From: an uncultured Lachnospiraceae bacterium
GTDB lineage: Bacteria > Bacillota > Clostridia > Lachnospirales > Lachnospiraceae
DNA length: 58,560 bases
Assembly: GCA_910585075.1 (NCBI GenBank)
Contig: CAJUED010000022.1
Span: forward strand, 1 to 58,560
Direction: 5' to 3'
The notes beneath the pieces are model-generated. The model did no database searches and was not told the DNA's origin. It was given only the letters and a program-made list of their open reading frames with translations. Shown in pieces: positions 17,584-25,377 of the stretch; the stretch's first letter is position 1; every line of letters begins with the position of its first letter. Position numbers and translations under genes: made by a program.

Positions 17584-18471
17584 CTATGACGGTGCACTGC
17601 CGTACCACACTGCTGCCCCTAGCATAGCAGCCGACTCTAGCATCTTGGATGTGTATATCCTGACGTTCTCTCCCAGGGTCTCACACAAGGTTTCACCGAA
17701 CAAATCAAAAGCAAGAGATACCCGTCCGCCAATCACAACACACTGTATTTTATGTCTCATGACAATGTCTGCAATATTCTCACCCAAAATGGCCCCCATC
17801 TGCCGATACACTATGTGAGCCGCCCTTTCTCCTTCCCGGGCTTTACTTGCAATTTCTTTAGCCTCCAAATACAGTCCACTGCTACGTGCATAAGCCATGC
17901 TAATACCTCTGCCGGAAACATAATCTTCCAGAACGCCTTCTTGATATGGTTTATGAAAAATACTGTAAAAGGGGCCTCCTCCTTCAGAAAACCTTAAACC
18001 GCCATTCTCCCACAGTCCCAGACCTAAGCCCGTGCCGATTATAACCCCTAACGAATTTTCATAATTCCTCGCATCACCAAAATGCTTTTCACCTGCAAGA
18101 AAGGCATGTACATCATGAAGGAAAGTATACTCTGTTGTCTCCGGTAAAATTCCCATCTCCCGGAATGCTTTCCGCAATGGTACATCTTTCAGCGAAATCC
18201 ATTTATGCTCCATCCGGCTGATACCGGCAACACAGTCAAAGGGGCCTGGGACGGAAAATGCCGCATGGACAATTTCTGCTCCCATTTCTTCACACTGCCT
18301 CATGGCATCCGCAAATATCTTTTCAAATACGTATAATATTTCACTTTTCGTTCCAATAGATGGCATATCATAAAATCTCTGTTCTGTCAAGAAAGCATAA
18401 TCTTCCTTCCTCAGCAATCGATATTTTATGCTTGTTCCACCGCCGTCAATTGCCAATACTACCTTACTCAT
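17584..18471 (-). CDS. ROK-family sugar kinase, atypical
   Basis: 295-residue ROK kinase that would phosphorylate a hexose or amino sugar. Seen: phosphate-1 motif LAIDGGGTSIKYRL near the N-terminus, AFSVPGPFD, the catalytic-base region FLHDVHAFLAGE (Asp120) and the phosphate-2 motif GTGLGLGL (146-153). The zinc-binding CxCGxxGC-type cluster that usually follows is absent; EDYVSGRGI remains in its place. Nine bases separate it from the isomerase-like gene upstream. Start at ATG 18471 behind AGGAG. The context (TRAP importer, isomerase-like protein, RpiR) supports a role in the first step after sugar uptake; the sugar is not known. Confidence 0.85.
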   Translation of the reverse strand: MSKVVLAIDGGGTSIKYRLLRKEDYAFLTEQRFYDMPSIGTKSEILYVFEKIFADAMRQCEEMGAEIVHAAFSVPGPFDCVAGISRMEHKWISLKDVPLRKAFREMGILPETTEYTFLHDVHAFLAGEKHFGDARNYENSLGVIIGTGLGLGLWENGGLRFSEGGGPFYSIFHKPYQEGVLEDYVSGRGISMAYARSSGLYLEAKEIASKAREGERAAHIVYRQMGAILGENIADIVMRHKIQCVVIGGRVSLAFDLFGETLCETLGENVRIYTSKMLESAAMLGAAVWYGSAPS

Positions 18472-18480
18472 AACATACTC

Positions 18481-20301
18481 CTATTTTACCAACACCTTAT
18501 AGACCACTACAGGCTGACTGCCCATATTCACCAGCTCATATGCACCCACTTTTGCCGGGACAACTACCATGTCCAGATAATTCATAGTATAGCTGCAATC
18601 AGGCTCACTCTTTGAGCGGACAACAACCCCCTCACCGTCCACCAGTGCCAGAACATGGAATCTATCCCCTGTACAGTCCTCTGCCCTCTTATCAAAACAA
18701 ATTCTTCTGGTACTGTAATAGACTAGCTCATCCTCTCCCACTATATATTCTTGATAGCCTTCTCCTTGCCGCAACAACACAGGTTCCTTTACCAGATGCT
18801 CGTAGACAAATTGCTCTGTCCGTTCTTCCTTTAGAACCTGTTCACCATAATAACTATGTATCGGACGCGGTCTCCCATCTAAGTCTTCCCGGAGATAATC
18901 ATACAATTTAAAAGTATAAGAACCCATGGTAAGGCTGCCAATCTCCAAAATCAATTGGTTCCGTCCGGATGCGTGAATTGTACCTCCGGGAATCAAAAAC
19001 TGACGGCCCGGCTTGGATTCCACCGCATTCACATAATTTTGATAATCCACCTCCGTATGATCCCTCTCAGATTTCCGAACTTGCTCAAAAAATTCATCCT
19101 TACTAATCCCTTCTTTTAAGCCACAATAAGTCTTGGCATCATGTCCTGTTGCAACCACATAATAGCCCTCATCCTGGGTTCCCAACTCATTAAAAGTCTC
19201 CATACAGTATTCCCTGGGAGGATGTACCTGTATTGACATGTTCCCGTTGGAATGAAAGGTGTCATCATAATTAAAGCGTATAGGAAAGTATCCCCCAAAA
19301 CGTTCCTTGATCTCAGGGCCCAAAATCCCGCCTCCCTGACACTGAACAAAGGTAAAAAACGGCATTTCCATCAGACCCTCCCCAAGCTGGATTAAAATAC
19401 TAACCTCCATAGGGATTAGATCAAATACCCATGCTATGTTCTTAAATTGATTGGGAAGTTTTCGTGCGTGCTGCACGTAATACCCTCCCCAAATTCCTTC
19501 TAAATACACCGGCTTACAGCGGAATGGATAGGAGGCCAGCTTCGCCGTTATGAGTGTAAGTTCATTCCCACTTACTACATTCATGCTCTCATCTTTATCG
19601 CTGGCTACATACCAGTCAATTTTACCCTGACTGAGTAAGTCTCCTCTCAGCGCTGTCGCCAACTCAAAATCTACATAATACGCACGCCTCTGCAGCTCCT
19701 TCACGGGCCTTGCCACATCATCACCAAAATTTTTCCACCGTCCGGCATGGGCCCGGAGCATCACTTCCTTTGGTGTAACATCCAGATAAACCACTAGGTC
19801 AATAACTTCCTGTAACTCCTCGCTGGCTGCTCCCATGCCATAGAGAATCGTAACACCTCCTTCTTCTCTGTTCTGCCTACAAAGTTTTTTGACCTCTGCC
19901 AGCTTTTTTTCATCCATCAAATCTATATATTTTCCCTCATAAAGACGTCCATAAAGGAGGACCGGATCCTTTTCCCGATCCTGGGGCAGACAGGAGGACA
20001 GTCTATCCTCCACCTCTTTTGCAGGCAAACACAGCTCCCGAGTCGAAACCATGCAAATCTTTTCTCCTTTAAGCAGTCCGGCAATCCCGTTTGCAAACTG
20101 TTCAAAGTTGGCAGAAGGATAACCCTCCAGGGCTGCCACGCACCCTCCATTTTCCAGTTTGCATTGCAGCAGGGCCTGGGACAAAGTCTTCATAACCTTT
20201 TTTACACCAAACACAGCTCCTTCCATTATTTCCTCAGGCAGCTTAGGCCTGTTTACCGGCGTATAATCATCATAAGGATGCGGATTAAACATAAAGCTCA
20301 T
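18481..20301 (-). CDS. Mannose-6-phosphate isomerase-like protein with N-terminal degenerate kinase-like domain
   Basis: 606-residue two-domain protein. Residues about 260-606 match class I mannose-6-phosphate isomerases: EGIWGG (268-273), the metal-ligand pair in IQVHPP (358-360), PGGTIHASG (438-446) and QLILEIG, plus a C-terminal cupin-like end. Residues about 25-215 look like a uridine-kinase/phosphoribulokinase type P-loop domain (AALEG, VVYLDVTPKEVMLRAHAGRW), but the GxxGxGK(S/T) loop is replaced by EGYPSANFEQ. Known class I enzymes are about 300-400 residues, so the fusion is unusual. It is placed between the TRAP importer and the ROK kinase. It may isomerise the phosphorylated sugar, with the N-domain as a sensor or scaffold. 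Confidence 0.8.
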   Translation of the reverse strand: MSFMFNPHPYDDYTPVNRPKLPEEIMEGAVFGVKKVMKTLSQALLQCKLENGGCVAALEGYPSANFEQFANGIAGLLKGEKICMVSTRELCLPAKEVEDRLSSCLPQDREKDPVLLYGRLYEGKYIDLMDEKKLAEVKKLCRQNREEGGVTILYGMGAASEELQEVIDLVVYLDVTPKEVMLRAHAGRWKNFGDDVARPVKELQRRAYYVDFELATALRGDLLSQGKIDWYVASDKDESMNVVSGNELTLITAKLASYPFRCKPVYLEGIWGGYYVQHARKLPNQFKNIAWVFDLIPMEVSILIQLGEGLMEMPFFTFVQCQGGGILGPEIKERFGGYFPIRFNYDDTFHSNGNMSIQVHPPREYCMETFNELGTQDEGYYVVATGHDAKTYCGLKEGISKDEFFEQVRKSERDHTEVDYQNYVNAVESKPGRQFLIPGGTIHASGRNQLILEIGSLTMGSYTFKLYDYLREDLDGRPRPIHSYYGEQVLKEERTEQFVYEHLVKEPVLLRQGEGYQEYIVGEDELVYYSTRRICFDKRAEDCTGDRFHVLALVDGEGVVVRSKSEPDCSYTMNYLDMVVVPAKVGAYELVNMGSQPVVVYKVLVK

Positions 20302-20403
20302 TGATTTTCTCTCCTTTACCTATTATTTTTACAATCAAATTCCTTGCAAACCTTAAGTCTTCTTAGGTAACCTTTTCCATTCTTCCCAGAAAGCTTCTTC
20401 ATG

Positions 20404-21690
20404 TTACCCATATATCAAATTTGGAATCCACGTACAAATTCCAGGCCAGAATACCATAAGTAAAAGGATTGCCAGCAACACTCCTATAAATGGCATCAGC
20501 TCCTTAATAAAGTCATCCACCTTCATTTTCAACATTGGCGCAATTAGGTAGATAACAACACCGAAAGGAGGCGTAATTGCCCCAATGGCACAATTTACTA
20601 CAAGCACAACACCGAACTGAACCATATCAATTCCAAGATTCATGGCAATAGGGCCAAATATAGGTGCCATAATAATCATGGCCGTAGTTCCGTCCATGAA
20701 CATGCCAATAATCAAAAAAAGTACCGTGACCATAAGTAAAAATACTGTGGGATTAGTAGCATAAACTGCCAGGAATCTACTGATCTTCTGTGGAATACTC
20801 TCCCAGCTAAGGTAGTAGCTGAAAATATTGGCCGCACACATAACCAGCATAACCGAGCAGGTAGAGCGCACCGCATCCTGCATAATCTCCGGCAGTTTAC
20901 TTAAAGGAAGCTTGCGGTATACTACCGTACCTACAAATAAAGCATAGACTGCCACTATGGCGCCTCCCTCTGCTGCTGAAAAAATGCCACAGCGCAACCC
21001 TACGATTAGAATCACTGGCAGACCCAATGCCCAAAGCGCTGCCCCTATACCGCGAATAATCTCCTTAAAACTGGCACGCTGTTCCCTGCTGGGCGGATAG
21101 TTCCGCTTCCTTGCTAAAAACGCCACAAGCAGCATAAGTCCTACCGTCATTAAAATTCCAGGCATATATCCGGCCGCAAGCATTTTTCCCACAGAGGTAT
21201 CTGTACAGTAGGCATATACTACAAGCCCAATACTGGGCGGAATAATACATGTAATCAAGGACGATGCTGCCGTTACTGCGGCACAAAAAGGTTTGTCATA
21301 TCCTTTTTTCACCATTTCCGGCACCAAAATCTTACATTCCTGTGCAGCATCCGCCGCGCAGGAGCCCGAAAGTCCTCCCATCATGGCTGACAAAAGAATA
21401 TTCACATGACCAAGTCCTCCACGTACATGGCCAATCAACAAGTCGCAGAGATCCAAAAGTTTCTCAGTAATACCGGAATAATTCATAATGGATCCGGCTG
21501 TAATAAAAAAGGGAATCGCAAGCAAAGAAGTGGACTCCGTAGAAGATACGAAACGCTGAATCACTACATCCATCGGGATTCCGGCTGCCCACGCAAAATA
21601 AGGAATTACACAAAGCATAAGTGCAAATCCAATGGGAAATCCCATTATGAATAATATCAATAGTATTATTAATGGAACAATTGCCATCAT
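20404..21690 (-). CDS. TRAP transporter large membrane subunit (DctM type)
   Basis: 428-residue, roughly 12-helix subunit of a sodium-driven tripartite (TRAP) importer. Seen: the N-terminal LLILFIMGFPIGFALML helix, the GSIMNYSGITEKLLDL segment, GGLSGSCAADAA and the PPSIGLVVYAY and AITPPFGVVIYLIAPM motifs of DctM proteins. Its ATG overlaps the stop of the small-subunit gene by 4 bp. The family moves organic acids, sialic acid and some sugars or polyols; the neighbouring kinase and isomerase-like genes point to a sugar or sugar acid. Confidence 0.94.
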   Translation of the reverse strand: MMAIVPLIILLILFIMGFPIGFALMLCVIPYFAWAAGIPMDVVIQRFVSSTESTSLLAIPFFITAGSIMNYSGITEKLLDLCDLLIGHVRGGLGHVNILLSAMMGGLSGSCAADAAQECKILVPEMVKKGYDKPFCAAVTAASSLITCIIPPSIGLVVYAYCTDTSVGKMLAAGYMPGILMTVGLMLLVAFLARKRNYPPSREQRASFKEIIRGIGAALWALGLPVILIVGLRCGIFSAAEGGAIVAVYALFVGTVVYRKLPLSKLPEIMQDAVRSTCSVMLVMCAANIFSYYLSWESIPQKISRFLAVYATNPTVFLLMVTVLFLIIGMFMDGTTAMIIMAPIFGPIAMNLGIDMVQFGVVLVVNCAIGAITPPFGVVIYLIAPMLKMKVDDFIKELMPFIGVLLAILLLMVFWPGICTWIPNLIYG

Positions 21691-22235
21691 GCCTTTTTCA
21701 CCTCCTGCTCATCAACATCTTCATCATCCAGACCCGGTAAGCCTCCCTGGGCAATCCGGTTAAAGAAATCCTCCGGTGCCTTAAATGACAACGCCAGATA
21801 GCGTAGTGTGTGGACAATCATAAATGCAAAACCTATAGCAACTGAAATATACTTATAAAAGTAGGGAATCCGAAAGTATGCACTTACTTTCAAAAATCCC
21901 TGCGTTGAAATCACAATACTCAGATAAAGCATAAAACAACATGTCAAAAGCATCAGGAAATAAACCACCTGCTTTAACCGTATAGCGTATTTCTTTGGAA
22001 GCTTAGCCGTCAGGAAATCCACACCATAATGTAAATTCCGGCGGTACCCCACACTCATTCCTAACATGATTGTCCATGTCCAGAAAAATCCCGATATTTC
22101 CTGTGCCCAAGGTAATGCCATCTTAAATATATATCTTGCCAGGACATTAATAATCGTGATAATCACCACCACAGAAAGAAACAGCGCCGAAAGTGTGTCC
22201 TCAAACCATTTAATTGCGCTAATCATCTTTTTCAC
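21687..22235 (-). CDS. TRAP transporter small membrane subunit (DctQ type)
   Basis: 182-residue four-helix DctQ subunit. Seen: helices at about 12-35, 45-65, 85-108 and 125-150, and the PWAQEISGFFWTWTIMLG block typical of the family, followed by a charged tail. Start is GTG 22235 behind AGGAGG; an internal ATG three codons later has no site of its own. It couples to the large subunit by a 4-bp overlap and is separated from the binding-protein gene by a 96-nt imperfect palindrome. Confidence 0.9.
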   Translation of the reverse strand: MKKMISAIKWFEDTLSALFLSVVVIITIINVLARYIFKMALPWAQEISGFFWTWTIMLGMSVGYRRNLHYGVDFLTAKLPKKYAIRLKQVVYFLMLLTCCFMLYLSIVISTQGFLKVSAYFRIPYFYKYISVAIGFAFMIVHTLRYLALSFKAPEDFFNRIAQGGLPGLDDEDVDEQEVKKA

Positions 22236-22269
22236 GCCTGATTATCCTCCTCTCACTTAATGTTTACAG

Positions 22270-22365
22270 AGGCTGTCGCATTAAGAAAACTATATACAGG
22301 ATATTGCATTTCCGAAAGTCAGATATTCCTATATCTTGTATCTATTATTCTTATTGCGACAGCCT
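22270..22365. repeat. 96-nt imperfect palindrome between dctP-like and dctQ-like genes
   Basis: Arms 22270-22287 and 22348-22365 pair in 17 of 18 positions (outer AGGCTGTCGCA/TGCGACAGCCT is perfect), and pairing continues inward through an ATACAGGATAT/ATATCTTGTAT block. No T-tract follows on the minus strand. It could be an mRNA processing or stabilising element that makes binding protein more abundant than the membrane subunits, or a small mobile element (MITE). Confidence 0.75.
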
Positions 22366-22382
22366 CGCAAATTTTTACAAAT

Positions 22383-23492
22383 TTAATCGGTAATTATTTT
22401 TTGAATTTCATCATACAATCCATCCGAGAAAGAAAGCTCTCCAGACGAGTACATAGATGCGGCCTTCTTTGCAAAAGCATCCACATCCGGCTCAATAAAG
22501 GTTACGCCTGCTTCTTCCATCTTCTGTCGATAATCCAGTTCGCTGGAAAGACTGTCTTTCGTGAAATCCACTCCTGCCTGGTATACAGCATCCAACAGGA
22601 TATTCCGGTATTCTTCAGGCATAGATGTGAAAATATCTTCAGGCATAACCATCATACCTGTAGAAACCAGATGATTGGTCAGCGTACAATATTGTGCCAC
22701 CTCCTGCAAGCTGGAAGAATATAAGGTAGCTAATGGAGCCTCACAGGCAGTTACAATATTGGTAGAAATAGACGAGTAAACTTCGTTCCAGTTGGTCACC
22801 ACAGGTGAGCAGCCCAGCGCTTTAACAAATGCTATTGCTGCCGGAGAATCCGCCACACGTATTTGTACGCCGTTTAGGTCATCAGGTGTCTCAATCGGCG
22901 TTTTTGACAAAATATGGCGATATCCGGTAAAAAAGTTCCAGGACAATATTCTGGTATTACCATCCTGGGCTAGTTTTTCCGCCTGTTCCTTAAACCAGTC
23001 AGACTGATTGATTGCATCAATCTGATCAGCACTTGTCAGACAGTACTGGCTATTTAAAATAGCCAAATCAGGCGCTGAAGCACTGAATGCATCAGGTCCT
23101 GCATAGGCGATAATAGATGCCCCTCTGGAAATTTGCTCGCAGACATCATTGATAGTTCCTAACTCACCATTAGGATGAAATTCAAAAGTAACTGCACCCC
23201 CTGTCTTTTCCGTTACCTCATCCATCCACTGCTGGGTGTAGGTAGCTAGAGGGTCTGTAGTGGCTTGGGTAATAGAAACTTTAAAATTATATGTTTCTCC
23301 CACATTCTGTACCGTTGACTCCTGGCTATCGGATTCCGGATTGCCGGATTCCTGGGTATCAGCCTCTTGACCACCGGATTCCTGGCCACCGGAATTTTGA
23401 TTGGCAGGCTCCTGACCACCAGACTTCTGACCACATGCCGTCATGGTAAAAACCATCAGCCCCGTTAAAAATAACGCACTTAGCTTTCTCAT
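22383..23492 (-). CDS. TRAP transporter substrate-binding lipoprotein (DctP type)
   Basis: 369-residue extracytoplasmic substrate-binding protein. Seen: a lipoprotein signal peptide ending VFTMTAC (Cys20), a low-complexity linker of about 40 residues rich in GGQE/SG repeats, then the DctP fold with MDEVTEKTGGAVTFEFHPNGELG and the DDLNGVQIRVADSPA block that carries the usual substrate arginine (QIRV). Start at ATG 23492; a GTG two codons earlier lies too near the AGGAGG site. It is the first gene of the cassette, transcribed from the promoter at 23596-23624. Confidence 0.93.
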   Translation of the reverse strand: MRKLSALFLTGLMVFTMTACGQKSGGQEPANQNSGGQESGGQEADTQESGNPESDSQESTVQNVGETYNFKVSITQATTDPLATYTQQWMDEVTEKTGGAVTFEFHPNGELGTINDVCEQISRGASIIAYAGPDAFSASAPDLAILNSQYCLTSADQIDAINQSDWFKEQAEKLAQDGNTRILSWNFFTGYRHILSKTPIETPDDLNGVQIRVADSPAAIAFVKALGCSPVVTNWNEVYSSISTNIVTACEAPLATLYSSSLQEVAQYCTLTNHLVSTGMMVMPEDIFTSMPEEYRNILLDAVYQAGVDFTKDSLSSELDYRQKMEEAGVTFIEPDVDAFAKKAASMYSSGELSFSDGLYDEIQKIITD

Positions 23493-23595
23493 ATACACAT
23501 ATCCTCCTTATTTGATTCGCCATCTTTCGTTCAATGCCATTTCTATACTAAGGGCACCGTACGAGCAGATGCTTTACAATAATTTTGTTAAACAC

Positions 23596-23654
23596 ATAGT
23601 ATCACCTTTGCAATAATATTTCAATATTTTTATTTTATTTGGAATAATATTTCA
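23596..23654 (-). promoter_or_regulatory. Promoter of the TRAP operon with overlapping operators
   Basis: On the minus strand TTGAAA (23619-23624), a 17-bp spacer and TACTAT (23596-23601) form a SigA-type promoter. The motif AATAATATTTCA (plus-strand reading) occurs at 23612-23623, covering the -35, and at 23643-23654, 31 bp upstream, which fits repeated RpiR binding. Confidence 0.6.
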
Positions 23655-23725
23655 TATTTTCACTAAAATCAATTTGTAATAATTGTACATTTTACACATG
23701 TTTTTCAATGCTATTCAAAAAAATA

Positions 23726-23775
23726 TTGCCATTTAAACTGCTATATGATAATATTTTTATTGAATAAATATTTCA
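23726..23775 (+). promoter_or_regulatory. Promoter of the rpiR-type gene and operator at its start site
   Basis: TTGCCA (23726-23731), 17 bp and TAATAT (23749-23754) predict a start near 23761. A dyad-like TGAATAAATATTTCA occupies 23761-23775, matching the two sites on the TRAP side, so the regulator probably also controls itself. Confidence 0.55.
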
Positions 23776-23835
23776 TAATTTTCTTATTAGAGGTAATACT
23801 TTGAAAAATCAGTTTGATAGCTGATTCCCTAACAT

Positions 23836-23979
23836 ACAATTTGTGCCGGAGCGTCACAAATTGTTTTAATTCAATAGGCCGACTCGCGAAGCATATCAGC
23901 GTTTAATGGCAACGCAAACTTAAGTTTGTAGTAAATTTCTGATTTACATTGCCCATGGCGAAAACGCTCCGGAATGGAG
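23836..23979 (+). promoter_or_regulatory. Structured leader RNA candidate upstream of the rpiR-type gene
   Basis: A perfect hairpin (ACAATTTGTG 23836-23845 with CACAAATTGT 23855-23864) has the 9-base loop CCGGAGCGT. The exact complement ACGCTCCGG lies at 23964-23972, three bases before the GGAG ribosome site (23976-23979). Between them are GCGTT/AACGC (23899-23915), the 14-bp palindrome CAAACTTAAGTTTG (23915-23928) and GTAAAT/ATTTAC (23931-23947). No gene is seen in 23493-23985. The set looks like a cis-acting RNA able to form a pseudoknot at the ribosome site. I recognise no known riboswitch class. Confidence 0.55.
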
Positions 23980-23985
23980 ATTACT

Positions 23986-24822
23986 ATGATACTTGTCCCA
24001 ATTGTCGAAAAGTATAGTTCATTTACGGAAAAAGAGCAGCAGATTGCCGATTATATTTTAAACAATCCCGAACAGGCTTTAACAAAAACGGCCAGTGAGC
24101 TGGCACAATTAACTTCCACCTCCCCGGCTGCCATCGTTCGTTTTTCCCGTAAAATTGGTTTTGACAGCTTTCCCTCTATGAAAGTAGGTTTGGCTAAATA
24201 CTTCAATAATAATCAATATTTTGAAAGAGATATGATAATCAATGCCGAAGATTCCTACGAGAATTGTGCCAGCAAACTTTTAGCGCAGGTCACAGATGTC
24301 TGCACTACTACTGCCAACCACATTGACAACGCTGTTCTGACACAAGTAGTGCATATGATCGATCATGCGCAATGTGTCTACTTATTAGGTGTGGGTTCCT
24401 CTGCCAATGTTGCCCAGGATATGCAGCAAAAGCTTCTGCGCATCAATAAAAGAGCTTTCTTTCTGCCTGACAGTCAGATAAACTTACTCTCCACTATTAC
24501 AATTACCCACGGGGATGTGGTGCTTGCTTTTTCCTTTTCCGGCACTACCAATGTGATTACCGTATCTGCCCAAGCTGCCAAAAAGCAAGGAGCCTTTTTA
24601 GTTGCCATAACGGGAAATCCCGATTCTCCCGTAGGACGCACTGCCGATGTATGCCTAAGCACTCCTGCCATTGAACGAAAAACCCGTATCGGTGCCGTAT
24701 CGTCCCACTATTCCCAACAATATATCTGTGATCTATTATTCCTATGTCTGGTGAGCAAGCATTACGATGAAGCGGAGAAGCTGACTATGCATGCGTCCAA
24801 TCTATTGTCACGTATTGTATAA
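23986..24822 (+). CDS. RpiR-family transcriptional regulator (HTH plus SIS)
   Basis: 278-residue regulator of sugar-phosphate metabolism. Seen: N-terminal RpiR helix-turn-helix (LTEKEQQIADYI-like start, then TSTSPAAIVRFSRKIGF) and a C-terminal SIS domain (about 120-260) with YLLGVGSSANVA and AFSFSGTTNVI, which binds phosphosugars. ATG 23986 was chosen because GGAG lies six bases before it; an ATG four codons earlier overlaps that site. Divergent from the TRAP-isomerase-kinase operon, with shared dyads, so it is the likely local regulator, responding to a phosphorylated form of the imported sugar. Confidence 0.92.
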   Translation: MILVPIVEKYSSFTEKEQQIADYILNNPEQALTKTASELAQLTSTSPAAIVRFSRKIGFDSFPSMKVGLAKYFNNNQYFERDMIINAEDSYENCASKLLAQVTDVCTTTANHIDNAVLTQVVHMIDHAQCVYLLGVGSSANVAQDMQQKLLRINKRAFFLPDSQINLLSTITITHGDVVLAFSFSGTTNVITVSAQAAKKQGAFLVAITGNPDSPVGRTADVCLSTPAIERKTRIGAVSSHYSQQYICDLLFLCLVSKHYDEAEKLTMHASNLLSRIV

Positions 24823-24862
24823 AAAGCATACCGCATTACTACAAAGGAGGATTTTGATATTC

Positions 24863-25267
24863 ATGAATAATTTACAGATTTTTACTTATGATGAGCCCGG
24901 ATACCGGCCTCAGATAGATTACGGCAGCTGGCGGGTTGCACTTCTAAATGCATGCACGATGTATCTGCCAGACCATATAACCTATTTTGACAGGCATTTG
25001 GAAACGGATGAAGTTTTTATTTTACTGAGCGGCAGCAGCGGTATTTTACTCGGAGGCCAGGGAGAAAAGCCAGAAAACGTAAGCTGCACATGGCTCTCGC
25101 CAGGCAATATCTATAATGTTCCCTCCAATACATGGCACACCCTTTTCATGATGCCTGGCAGTAAACTTGCCGTAGTTGAAAACTGCAATACCAGCGCAAT
25201 CAACTCCCCTCGTTACTATTTTAGTGAGGACGAACGTCTCGCTCTACTCCCCCCACTCTCCCTTTAA
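24863..25267 (+). CDS. Cupin-fold protein
   Basis: 134-residue single-domain cupin. Seen: a first cupin motif around HLETDEVFILLSGSSG and a second around GNIYNVPSNTWHTLFM, with His and Glu residues placed to bind a metal. It shares a transcript with the rpiR-type gene (41 nt apart). ATG 24863 is preceded by AAGGAGG at a somewhat long 12-nt distance. It may be a sugar isomerase, lyase or epimerase-like enzyme of the cassette, or a sensor; the sequence alone does not decide. Confidence 0.75.
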   Translation: MNNLQIFTYDEPGYRPQIDYGSWRVALLNACTMYLPDHITYFDRHLETDEVFILLSGSSGILLGGQGEKPENVSCTWLSPGNIYNVPSNTWHTLFMMPGSKLAVVENCNTSAINSPRYYFSEDERLALLPPLSL

Positions 25268-25305
25268 ACTATGCTTTTTAGCGCAATGTTCGTTTTACCG
25301 TTAAC

Positions 25306-25353
25306 AAAGGGTTGTCACGTCATTGAAAAATCAATGATCAGACAACCCTTTTT
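25306..25353 (+). terminator. Terminator after the cupin gene
   Basis: AAAGGGTTGTC (25306-25316) and GACAACCCTTT (25341-25351) form a perfect 11-bp stem with an inner TCATTGA/TCAATGA stem, followed by TTTAATT. It separates the plus-strand unit from the convergent phosphatase gene. Confidence 0.8.
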
Positions 25354-25377
25354 AATTACTCTTTCTGGTATTAACGA

